Assembly: GCA_025267735.1 (NCBI GenBank)
Contig: CM046307.1
Coordinates: 48,341,395 to 48,405,394 of the forward strand
Direction: 5' to 3'
DNA length: 64,000 nucleotides
From: Mactra quadrangularis
Taxonomy: Eukaryota; Mollusca; Bivalvia; Venerida; Mactridae
Both the position numbers and the translations under genes were made by a program. The notes beneath the pieces were generated by a model. It searched no databases. It was not told where the DNA came from and was given only the letters and a program-made list of their open reading frames with translations. This document shows, in pieces, positions 1 to 12,400 of this stretch (position 1 is the first letter of the stretch; every line of letters starts with the position of its first letter).

Positions 1-124
1 GACTACTTCTGGATTCGGTAAATTTTCAAAGTGGGAAAAGGACTGAAATATGGTAAATATATTTGTTCAGGTCACGTCCCGAACAAATAAAAACAAGCTA
101 AAATGACACAAAATATTAGTATAC

Positions 125-418
125 CTTTAATTTTCTTATTTTACTAAGAAACTCCTCCCATCTAGCCAGTACTTGATATATATAGAAATATCCAGCAGTC
201 TCACAAGTATAGGAAACATCTCCAGGTACTTTTAAACTTTCCTGTAACCTTCCTACTTCCTGTAGTAACTCAAGTCTCTGAGCCAGTACATAGTTTACAC
301 GTCCATAACGACTGTAATCTTTCTCTGTTTCTAACGACTCCTCACCGTGACCAAGACGTAACAAATGACGCTCGTCAATATCTAGAGCCATGATCTTCTC
401 AAACAGTTGATTCAATGC
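125..418 (-). CDS. AQR: AQR exon 23, last exon visible in the window
   Basis: This 98-codon exon begins [20 protein letters not shown] and continues through [10 protein letters not shown] and [12 protein letters not shown], ending ...SKIRKLK before a GTATAC donor. It belongs to the RecA1/stalk part of Aquarius. It begins and ends in phase 0, so the next exon, outside the window, should start on a codon boundary. Bases 1-124 are intron. Confidence 0.92.
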
Positions 419-3400
419 CTGTATAATACAATTTTTTATGATAGGGTTTAATGCTGTAGCAACACATTTTATAGGTTATATTAAGGTGGTCAGTCAACCT
501 ACTCACCATTCCTGGTAAGGCTAAATCTCTGGATTTAGCCCAGAGATTTGGCTGTTAACCAGATACTAGGCTTATACTTTTCATCAGTGAATGACAACTG
601 CCCTCTACCTGAATCACTGGTAGAAAACCTAGGACCCCTGGATCAATAGACTGGTGTGTTACCGACTACCTAGTCTGGCCACTTGTATAATACAATAATG
701 GTGTAATATGCCAAGTACGAAAATAAATATAAATAACATTTAGACATCGATCAACGTAGTTTTTCAAAGAGATTTTTTTAAGTCCAAGTATTTTCAATGT
801 GTATAAGCTGTTAACTGTGTAAGTGCATCTGTATTGTATTGAATATTGTACTGTATCATCTCAACAAATCCAAAGATCTCAAAATGATAATCTCTCTACC
901 TTTATAACAGATTTGACAAGATTAAACGTTCCTGATATAATTTTGCAGTGTTAAAATACGTCAAAAACTGTTTTGAAATATATTCCAATATGCATAACCC
1001 GTAGTGCAAAATTTCACAATATGAGTCAGTATTTTTGTACACACATAAAGCATGGATTAATGCATGTGCATTGCATTTGCTACATGCATATGAGTATTTT
1101 CAAATGATCTCTCATCCAAAATTTTGAATGACTTGTGTAAAATGGACTATGTTTTAGAAAAATGCATACTTTAAATTGGACTTATGAAGATAATTATTCT
1201 CTCGTCTGACAAAATATTTAACATTTTAAAGCGAAATAAGATTATTTCAACTTTTCAACACATTTTAACATGATATATTCAAACATTTAAATTTCAGATT
1301 CTGATAAAAAAACAATCAGTACCGCAAATAACTACAAAATCAGTCCATGGAAAAACAAACCAGTTAAAACCGTATGAATTTGTATTGCAAATTTAACCAG
1401 TATATTGGTTAACCATTAGATCCTAATATGATTACATAGTAATCCATGTATATAAATGGTATACAAAAGATGTCTTACCTGGTTAGAATGTGTAACAATC
1501 AATGTTCTTTGATCAGGAAAGTTATGATATATATTAGATATAATCTGTACAGCTACATCAGTTTTCCCTGTACCAGGTGGACCTACAACCATTGTTAAAC
1601 CTGGTTGCATACCAGCTTTAATTGCTTCAATCTGCGTAGGTGTAAATCTTATACTGTTCCTATAAATAACATCAGTCATTTATTAGATATATTTTTAGTA
1701 GTAAGTAGGGCTGTCACGATACATCAGAAGCGTATCGCGATATATTGCAATACGCTGGCTTTGTATCGCGATACGTAGAATCTAGCCCCTTTAAGTATTT
1801 ACGTCATTTAGGACTGTGACGCATCCCAATCGGTTAAATTCTTGTAACTTAAGGTTAGATTGAATGAACAATGGAAAAACTGACGTTTAGCTTCTTTTAT
1901 TTCGCAAAGGGAAGAATTTTCCAATAAAATAAAAAATATCACAAAATACCGGTACGTTAAAATGGTACCACGGTACGTATTGCTGCAGCTGCATATTGCA
2001 ATATACCCGTATATCGTGACAGCCCTAGTAGTAAGGAGGTTTTTTCTGAAAAAATTATAGTATGTGGCCAAGTTAGTCACTGACCTAAAGTCGTCACTGT
2101 TTATCTATATACATTAAACAGCTATCAAAACTAAAATTTCAGAAAAAAATCACTAAAATATGCATGAATACTCATTTTTAGTCAAAAATCTAAACTATAG
2201 GCTAAGCTCTCTTTTGGGCGGAGCCAAACCTTCACTGATTATGATATTACAATTACCGTAAACATGTCAATAAAAATGATTGTAAATGGCAGTTTTGATG
2301 CATTTGTTTTAAATTGTTGCAGAAGTTTGGAGGTAAAAGATCTAGACATTACTCACAAATGTAAAACAGAAAGTTTTTTATCATAGAATAACAAAGGGAA
2401 AAATATGTGTGGAGAAATGGCATCATGACATTGTTCACTGGTCTTATTAAAGCAATTTTTTTCTAAATAAATTTTAGTTATAGTCCATTTTTTCTCAACT
2501 GTCAAAGCTTGAATAATTTCATGATGGATGATTACACTCATCACCAGTGTTAGACGAAGAGCACTAAGTCACCATGAAATTATTCATGTTTTGACAGTTG
2601 AGAAAAAACAAACTATACTAGGAATTTGGGTATTAGATGCAAAATGATCGTATTAAATCACTGTGTGAGGATTTACTTTAGATAAATATAAGCATGTCAT
2701 ATTGTATAATGGTCGCCTTTTTAGTAGTATGTATACTAGATATAAACGTTTACATGCAGTGTTTGCGTGAAGACGCGGTATTAAGACAGTACACACACCT
2801 CGTGTTAACTTACTATTTTATGCCGACTTCAAAATCGATATTTAAATAAAAAGTTTTACATATAAATACGCAAATATGAGGGAATAATACGAATAAACTG
2901 TAAAAACTAAATAATTTAATTTACTTTAAGAATTAAAACAATGATGACTTTTTTAATCATATAGAGTCGTGATAAACGAGTTCTTGACCAAGTGAGATGT
3001 CAATTATAACAGTTTGTTTACTAAACGCTTTAGCCACTGACAAACAAAGAAAATGTTTGATGATTAAGATAAATGAAAGCATGTGTTTACATTTTAAATA
3101 TAATAATATTATAACGATTATTTTAATTTAGTAACAACATTTCGGTTGGGCCGCAATTTAATTGACCGCAGATTGGTCCGGAATGAGCCGCAGTTTATCG
3201 ACGTACGGCATTTAAACAGGAATTTCCGGTTTAAACAAAGTCAACATTTATTCTAAACTCAACTTAATGAATCGCGGTTTTTCTTTTTGTTTACAGATGA
3301 TGATTAGTCGACAATGCATAAGTATTTAATACATTTATACGTATGGATTTGTCGATATCTCGGGCACACGATACACGGTAATAAAACGCAAAATCACAAT

Positions 3401-6400
3401 ATCTCGGACCGATTTTTACCGTGTATTTACACGATGAGCAGTCTACACGTTACACGATTGAAATACATGGTGAATTATACACGCACACGGTATGAATGAT
3501 ACACGCACGATACACGCAAATTTCGGAAACTTGCACGATCCGAGATCTGTACTAAATAATTTTTTACATACTTTTTAGGTTGACTGTATGGGTAGGGACC
3601 CCTATTAGGTATAACATGAGGTTGTACTATAATCTTGTAAGATTTGGATGGTTCTTCTTCTCCTTCTTTTCTTTTATTGTTTTCAACTTGGGACTCTACA
3701 AATGTTAACCTGCAATATAATTGAAAAATCAAGGATAACCAAAATTGGGTATATAAAATACAATTCTAAAACAAAATTGAGTTCAGCTAAAATTCAACAT
3801 GGGGTCTAGTTGCCATAAAAATGTATTTATAACTGATATTCAATGAGTTTGGTAGAAATATTTCCATGTCATTGTAATTTTATGATGTTGTCTATTTATG
3901 CTATGATCGTATTGATTGTGATGTAATCATTGTATTCTTATAATTGTTAATCACTAGTAACTGTATAGTTTTTGTGAATACAAATATATGTTCTGTTCTG
4001 TTCTGTTCTGTTCTGTTGAAAGTTCAAGAATTTTAAAATCCAGAAATTCCTGAATTTCATTATTTCAGCAGCTTTTAATAGGAAAAGGAGCCTTTCTCAG
4101 GTCCTATAAATCCTAAACTTTCGGACCAGTGCTGAGAACTTTCACCCATGAACGAGAGTTTTTCACAAGTATCAGAAAATGCCATAGGGAGTCTGACCCT
4201 GATAATTGATTACATGTACAAAATTATCTCATTATTTAAACATGCGTGAGTCTAAGTAACTACCAAATCAATATTCATTAGGCATAAGTATAAGTATAAT
4301 ACAACCAAGATTCTGTAGTCTCCAAAAGGTATTCGAAGTTACAAGTCTCATGGCTTCAGACCAGAACATATTTCCTTATTTTGTAAACCATAAGCTATCA
4401 TAGATTCTTGGGAACAGGACATTTGCCACCTGGACATTTGCCCCCCTTGTTAGTATGAAGGGGACCAAAAGTCTGCCCTCCAAAAATATTAGGGGGGGGG
4501 GGCAAATGTCTGCCATTACAAAACACATGAGGGGGCAATGTCTGCCTCGGCAAAAAAGGAGGGAAATGTCCTAGAAATCTAGACACTCACCATACAGAAT
4601 GCCAAGAAAATATTATCAGTCACAAAATAAGGGAAACATACAAAATTATCATCCTAACAAAGTATACCTGTAAGGTGGAACATGTTTATTAACATCATCA
4701 GTAGCAACTTCTAATTGACAATCAGGAAAACTAGCATGTAAATGTTGTATGTTTAAAAATGTATCATTCCAATCTAGATCTGGTATATTATTCTCCATAC
4801 TGTAAAATAAAAATACACATATATATAAGTACTATAATTTTATAATAATGTTGTAATAAGCAGAGTGACCCACTGATTATGACGTTTAATCGGTTATCAT
4901 TGAGTAGTAAGATGGATTCAAATCACATCCAAAACTTGTTGTTTCCTTAAACAAAAAGCTTCATTCTTCAGGCTCAGTACAAAAAGACTAAGACAGGGTT
5001 TAAACAGAATTTTAGTGACAAATTCAAGCACTTTTTAAGCACTTTTCAAGGACAAAAGTGTTAATTCAAGCACTGTACGTTTTTAAGATCCGACTCGCCA
5101 AGCTGGCAATTTCTTTTGTTGTGTTGCATTATCTACAATAACCCTGTAGGTTAGAGTCCTCATCTTCCACCCAGTGGCACTTAGAAGACCAAGACGTTTG
5201 ATAGACACATTTATTTTCTGGCATGTGTCTGTAAAATGTCAGCCAGAAGTCAAAAAGAATCTGCGGCACACAAACAGCTATAATTTTTAAAAAAATAGAG
5301 CATTGAAAATTAGAATATAATCTGAATATTATTCATGCACTCTTGGACTGAAAATATGCACTTTTCAAGCATTTTTCAAGGTTGCTAATAAAAATAAGCA
5401 TTTTCAATCATTCAAAATTGTTTTTAAGCATTTTCAAGGTAAACCTTAAAATTTAAGCACTTTTCAAGGTCTGTACGAACCCTATAAAAAGCAGATTTGA
5501 GAGTGATTTTTCCAAGTATATCAATATACAGGTTTAATCAAGCCAAACAAGTAAATCTGTGAGCTAATGCTCACTAGTGATACCCCCGCTGTGAGAAATA
5601 TGACTATCATAATGTAACTTTCATTTAACAAAATCTAAAAATATGCGACAAACAGGAAGTAGATGAGCAAGGAGAATGAAATCGCTTTACACCACATGGG
5701 ACTATGGGATGAAGCAATATGCAAAGTATTAGGCAGCTGCATGTTATAGTTGCTGAGAAAACTGCGACAGAAATTTTGTAATAGACGGACGCACGCAAGG
5801 ACAAGGGTAAAACAGTATACCCCCCCTCTTCTTCGAAGCGGGGGTATAATTAAGGAATATATGTACATTGATATAGCCAAGAAGTGTCAAGTATACTATC
5901 ATTACAAATAATCAAACTCTAGGATGTGCCACAATCTAAATGCAGCATAAAAGACTACATGTATATCTGGAATTCAAATAATTGTTTTTTCCTGAATTAG
6001 GTCTACATGTCTACATGTATTGACAACAGTTACTGAATTGGTGCAATAATTTTCTAACAGTGCAGGACCTCCTTTGAAATTTCTAAACATAGAAAAATAT
6101 TAACAAATTAAAAAATATGTAAATTAGTTCACCAATCATAACTATTGTAACAAGACAAGAGACTTTCTACTGGTTTTTATGTGTCAAAAATTAAGTATAT
6201 TAAGTTTTAATATCATCAAGTATAAGTAATAGACTGTCATACTGATTGTAATGAGCAGCATCCGGACTACCATATCCTAGTATTAAATCATGTAACCAGT
6301 CTGGTACTACACAATCTGTATTCATTAAATCTCTTATAGTCTCTAATACAGCTTTAAAATTATTCTCTTTGGGTTTTCTTCTCATTATTATATTAAATGT

Positions 6401-9400
6401 CTCATACACGTCCTGAAATAATAAAATAATAATTATATTATACTGAGGTTAATGCTATGTCAACACATATCTTAGATTATTTTGCAAGCACACCTAAACT
6501 AGCTTTTCTGGAAGTGAAGTTTTAGATTCCACTTGTTTGTGGACAGGTGGAAAAAACTCAACTTGCCCGAGATCATAATGCACTTGCCCAGAAGTAAAAT
6601 ACTCAAAAAGAAATATATTAGACAGTGGTATAAAATGCATATTATAAGTAATGATAAATTATTGGATAGGAAAGCGCACTTTTGAATTTGATTGAAACAT
6701 CTACAATATCAAGTATTACTATGTCAATAAATTAACAGCTAACAAATAATATATGAGCGAGGACAAGTAGGCTGGAAATATTTACTTGTCTGCAGACATA
6801 AATGCATGAGTCAGACAAGTTAGACATTGGTATTCCACACCCCCTGCCACTGGTCTATTAATATTTAGTGATATATAGGTGACACCCTACCTCAGTACCA
6901 TCTTCTGTAGCTACCATATCTTGTTGATATTGATTAGGATCTAACCAGACACGGAATGTTCTAGTATCACCTTGTAACTCAGGCTTGGGTTCAGGACCTT
7001 CATGTAAAATATAACAATTATCAATTAATATTAGTTCAATATAATAAATCATGTATTTGTATCTCTGCTTCACAAAAAAGTTAAGACCAGTTTCATTTAC
7101 ATATGACCAATATAAATTTGCCTATTTATGTTTTGCAGTTATGAAGTTATGTAGACAAAAAATGTCTTTGTAAAATGTTGACAAATTGTCCAGAGCACAT
7201 ACGAGAAAGAAATATCAATTAAACATTGGCATTTGCCATAAAATACTGAGATGGACATGAGATAAATCTTAAGACATCAAGACAACTATCTGAAGTGTTA
7301 CTTCAACATGTATACATACATTGTAATGATTGTTCAAGAACTAAGAAAAGGTCATGGAGGCAGACAAAAGGGGCAGGTTGTATCAGATGGTTGATGTTTC
7401 AAAATAACTATAGCTGCATAGAGAGAAAAGTAAAATTTTCACTATTTTTATATCAAAGGGAGATAACAACTCACTTCTATTGAGTCTTCATTACTTTAGG
7501 AATTCTACCTTAATTCCTATCAATGTCACCTACCTTCTTCAATGACTTTTCCTTCATTATCGAGCATTCCTTCAATTTCACATCCTCTAACATATACCAG
7601 ACCAACTTGTGGTATAAATGGTGAATTTATATCATATTTAGCACCAATATCATGTGGGGGTCGTACTGTTATCAAAAATGCTACATCATGTTTCCTTAGT
7701 CCTGTAATTACCAATGATAAATAGTACATTTGTATATATCTTACTATAGTTCAGTTATGTTTATGTGCTGAAATATTTGAGATAGATAATAATATGACAT
7801 GTTTTGTTCAGATTTTAGTAGTGAGTTAACAGTATGTTTCATCAATTAATCAAATATGATCTGTAAACTGAATAGATACTTTGATTAAAATTATAAAAAA
7901 AATCCAAATTTCAGCATATCTTATCATCTTTTTAAGTACTTCCTTGTAATTTTTCATTATTTTTTTACATTTTGCAATTGCCATTGATGAATTTCAAAAC
8001 AAGTTTATTTTTATTTATGAACTATAATTACAAACATATCAGTTTTAATAAAATAAATCATGATAATAATAATAACAAAAATAATGAATAAGACTTCATT
8101 TTAAGAGGCTACACATTTGAATAAATCCAATCTTCCAAGTTCCATGAGGGTCTATAGAAGCACATCACAGTCACACTACACTTCATTCATATGCAAACAT
8201 TCACTCATGACTTAAAATAATTTTTAACAAGAGCAGTCCAATGATAGTCTGCTCCTTTTTTCAAATAACAGCACTGACAAAAAAAAGACACATTGTATAA
8301 TATTACCTTCCCATTCATTTTTGATACTTTGTACAACACTTAATGTAACTGTTACATCAGCTCTTACTTGTGCTGGATGGTTCTCACCTACTCTTGGTTT
8401 AGCTACCTGTAAATATATGTCAAAATAATTTTTATTGTTTATTGTAGGCATTATCAGACCTCTATCAACAGATTAGCAAGAACAGTAAAGTACCACTACA
8501 GGGACCATAGATGGTATGCTAAGAGCAGAATGGTCTTAATACAAAGAACAGTAAAGTACCACTCTTAAGATCCGTTAAAATAAAACAGAAAAGTCTTACT
8601 ACAGAGACATTTTTCTTCTATAATTAAGATTTAGGACTAAAAATTATCAATAATATTATGATTTTAAAATGGATATATACATACTATTTAGTTGATATAA
8701 GAAAATTTTAGCTTGGCTATAAAAATAAGTTCATGCATTTATCCTTAGCACTATTATCACTTCCTGGTCCCCATGTTTTACATAAGAAAGCTATTAGGAT
8801 AAGATGCCTTGTTTATGGCAACAGCATGGAGGGTTTCGACTGAAGACTGCGCGAGCTTATTAGAGAATGCATCACAGCATCGTTGGTTATCCCACTATAC
8901 ATTACTCCGCTATGCTGCGTTATATACTGTTGGCCTTTTGGTTAGGAAAATCTCGTAATCATGAACAATTAATGAGGCAGTTTCATTGGTTCTGCATAGG
9001 AAGAAGATTGGTCTCCCCTGCCTCATGCTTATTCATGAAAACGAGATTTTGCCAGTAAAATTTTCCATGGTACTTATGGAGTGTAATGGAAAAAAGTACT
9101 GTGGTTGCCGACAATGTGCTCACAGACACAGCAATAACTTGTATTAAAAACAAACAAAAAAGTGTCACCCAATACCTCAACAACATTAAAATCCAGTATA
9201 GGTTGAGCCATTCTAGCCCAGCCACCAAAATATGTCGACCCATCTTCAGCTTTCCATGGTTTCATATGTGTAATAGCATCTTCAATATCTTGTCTTATCT
9301 CATCTATAATATTAACCATAAACATCAAATATGGTTAATGAACATTGGTATTTATTTCATCAAAATCTCAGCCTGAGAACACACTGATTCCAAGCTCAAA

Positions 9401-12400
9401 ACTCAAACTGATACAAGAAGTTTTTCCCAATGGCATTAAGCTATGATATCAATAATAATACCAGTTATGGAATTAACCATAACTGCCTTTATTTTGTGGA
9501 CGATGTAAACATCCGCCGGAAATTCGGGGGGGGGGCGGAAGCAAACGACGGTTGGCTCCCACATGTTCGTATAAAAGGCACGAGAACACGTGCTTCACCC
9601 TCACTCTAGAGTCAACAGCAGACTGCTTAACATTGAACCAGCGTTCACATATTCACAGCAAGATGCCACGAGGACGTGGAAACAAAAGGAAAGCCACGAC
9701 GAGGGACAATGGTCAGAACAACAGGAGAAGACAGCTTCGCAGCGACGCTACGAGGTCTCTTGAAGAAGATAAGGGTGAGAACTTTTCGTTAAATCGAATT
9801 GATGATGTACCTACTATTGACTTCCAGGAAATTATTCGCTGCTCGAATATTATTCCTGAAACACAGGAAAGGAGTCCTGCTTCAAATGAAGCACAGACTC
9901 TTAGTACACCGTCACCAACTGCCGATAACGCGGCAGATTTGTTTTCATCCGGGACACTTTGTTTACCGGAAACAGCTGGGTTGAGGCTAACGCCCGATAC
10001 TATTCCGAATTGTACGGACGATATGACCTTGCACGTCCCTGCAGCTTTGAAAAGACAAATAAGTCGTGGCGAATACATTAACATATCGCTGTTATTAAAA
10101 AACGCCTCTGAATTGAACGAAATTTGTTCTGCCCAATCAATTGGCATAATTGAAGGCAAATTAACCATTCAACCCAAAGTAACCAAAGAGTCAATTCTGT
10201 CAATAGAGCAATGGACAGATGCATTTTTAATATACTGTGCTATATACCTTATGAGTCACATGGACAGAACTTATGAAATTTTACAATATATGAATACCAT
10301 CAGAGACGTGGCAAAAAGGCCTGGCTTTGCATGGCGTACTTATGATAGGCAATTTAGATTAAGAAGGGCAAATAATCAAAGTTCATGGGCAAAAATTGAT
10401 AATGATCTCTGGTGTAGATGTATGTCACCAGTTATCTCACCAGAATTGCATACACCTCAAAGCTACCCAACAAATGATGCACCTATTTGCTACCGTTTCA
10501 ATTCATTTAAAGGTTGCCAATGGAGGGATTGTAGATTCAGACATTTATGTCTAAAATGTAACCAACCCCATGGCATAACATCGTGTCCGCAAAAAATTCA
10601 AAAAAATTATAACAATCAAACTAATGGAGGTATGGTAAAATCAAATTGGAATAAATTTCGGGGAGGGAATAGAAAGCAAATGCAACAAAATTCCAAATAA
10701 GATGCGTAATCTTGATAAAAAAGCTATTGCTCCATCTCCCATTAACATAAATAAGCTAGAACAAGAATTACTAACATATGATAAACACATGGCAGAATAT
10801 CTATTGTCTGGTTTTAAATTTGGTTTTAAATTACACTATTCTGGAAAAAGGGTAGCACGAGAATGCAAAAACTTAAAGTCAGCAATTGAAAAACCTAGCG
10901 TAGTACTACAAAAAATTAATAAAGAAGTAAATGCAGGCAGAGTGGCAGGCCCTTTTAAAGAACGCCCTCTAAAAAACTTAATTTTATCTCCGATAGGCTT
11001 AGTACCAAAAAAAGAACCGAATGAGTTCAGACTTATCCATCACTTGTCCTATCCCATGGGTTCTTCTATCAATGATGCTATTGACCCAAATCTATGCTCT
11101 GTCAAATATACAAAATTCGATGAAGCCATATTTATGATTCAAGATTTAGGTCCAAACTGCTTTCTATTTAAAATGGACATAAAAAGTGCATTTCGTTTGC
11201 TTCCAATACATCCAAATGACTTTGAACTACTAGGTTTTAAATTCTATAACAACTATTATTTTGATAAAGCATTACCTTTTGGGGCAAGTATAAGTCCAAG
11301 CACTTTTGAAAAATTTTCTTCATTTTTAGAATTCTATGTTAAACAAAACATCAATCAGGAAGTTAAAAAGCTAATCCATTATCTAGATGACTTTTTGGGG
11401 GGAGAGAAAACAAAATATACTTGCCAAAAAGTAATGGAAATTTTCATGGATTGTATGGCTTCATTAGGAGTGCCTCTGGCAGAGGAGAAAACGGAAGGAC
11501 CCACAAAAATTTTAGTATTTTTAGGTTTGGAGCTAGACTCGGAAAAAATGGAAGTAAGAATCCCACGGGATAAAATAACTAACATAATAGAAAAATTACA
11601 TGCAATACTAAGTAAAGAAAAAAGCAATTTAAAAACTATTCAATCCCTAATAGGGCATCTTAACTTTTGCTGTAGAGCGATACCAGCAGGCCGACCCTAT
11701 TGCAGACGCTTAATAAACTCAATTTGTGGGCTAACAAAGCCTTACCATCACATAAGAATAAATAAAGATATTAAAGCAGACCTACAGATGTGGCTCAAAT
11801 TTTTCAAATCATTTAACGGTATCTCAGTTTTTCACGACCGCTTTTGGCAGACCAACTCAGAATTAGAAATATACACTGATAGTGCAGGGGGCTCAGGGCT
11901 AGGCTTTGGCATATATTTTAAAGGCCACTGGGCACAAGCAAAATGGCCCCAAGTATGGCATAATCTTGGGTACACCAAAGATATAACTACTCTAGAAATA
12001 TTCCCCATATTAGTTGCACTACTTATTTGGGGCAAATTATGGAGAAACAAAAGAATCAGCTTTAAATGTGATAATTTATCAGTAGTTCAAGCCCTTAATT
12101 GCCTCACTTCAAAGTCTGACTTAACACTAGCCATTATCAGAGCAATCACAATGACATGCCTAAAACTTAACATTCTAATTAGAGCCTCTCATGTTAAAGG
12201 AGCTAATAATTCCATATGTGACTCATTGTCTCGTTTTCAGATGGAAAAGTTCAGGCGTCTCGCACCTCAAGCAGACAAGGATCCAACCCAAGTTCCACAA
12301 TTAGCTTGGAAGATCTTCAGCGAGAATCCATATACATACTTTCAAACAGTGTAGCTCCTAATACTAAACAAACATATATTACTGCAATTAAGGCATTTAA

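Noticed and set aside
9552..9662. Upstream extension of the Gag frame
   Set aside because: The frame is open but begins at TTG and runs through the TATA-proximal leader; the ATG at 9663 is the first sensible start.
9713..10168. Minus-strand open frame of 151 residues inside Gag
   Set aside because: Shadow of the Gag coding strand; no domain or start context.
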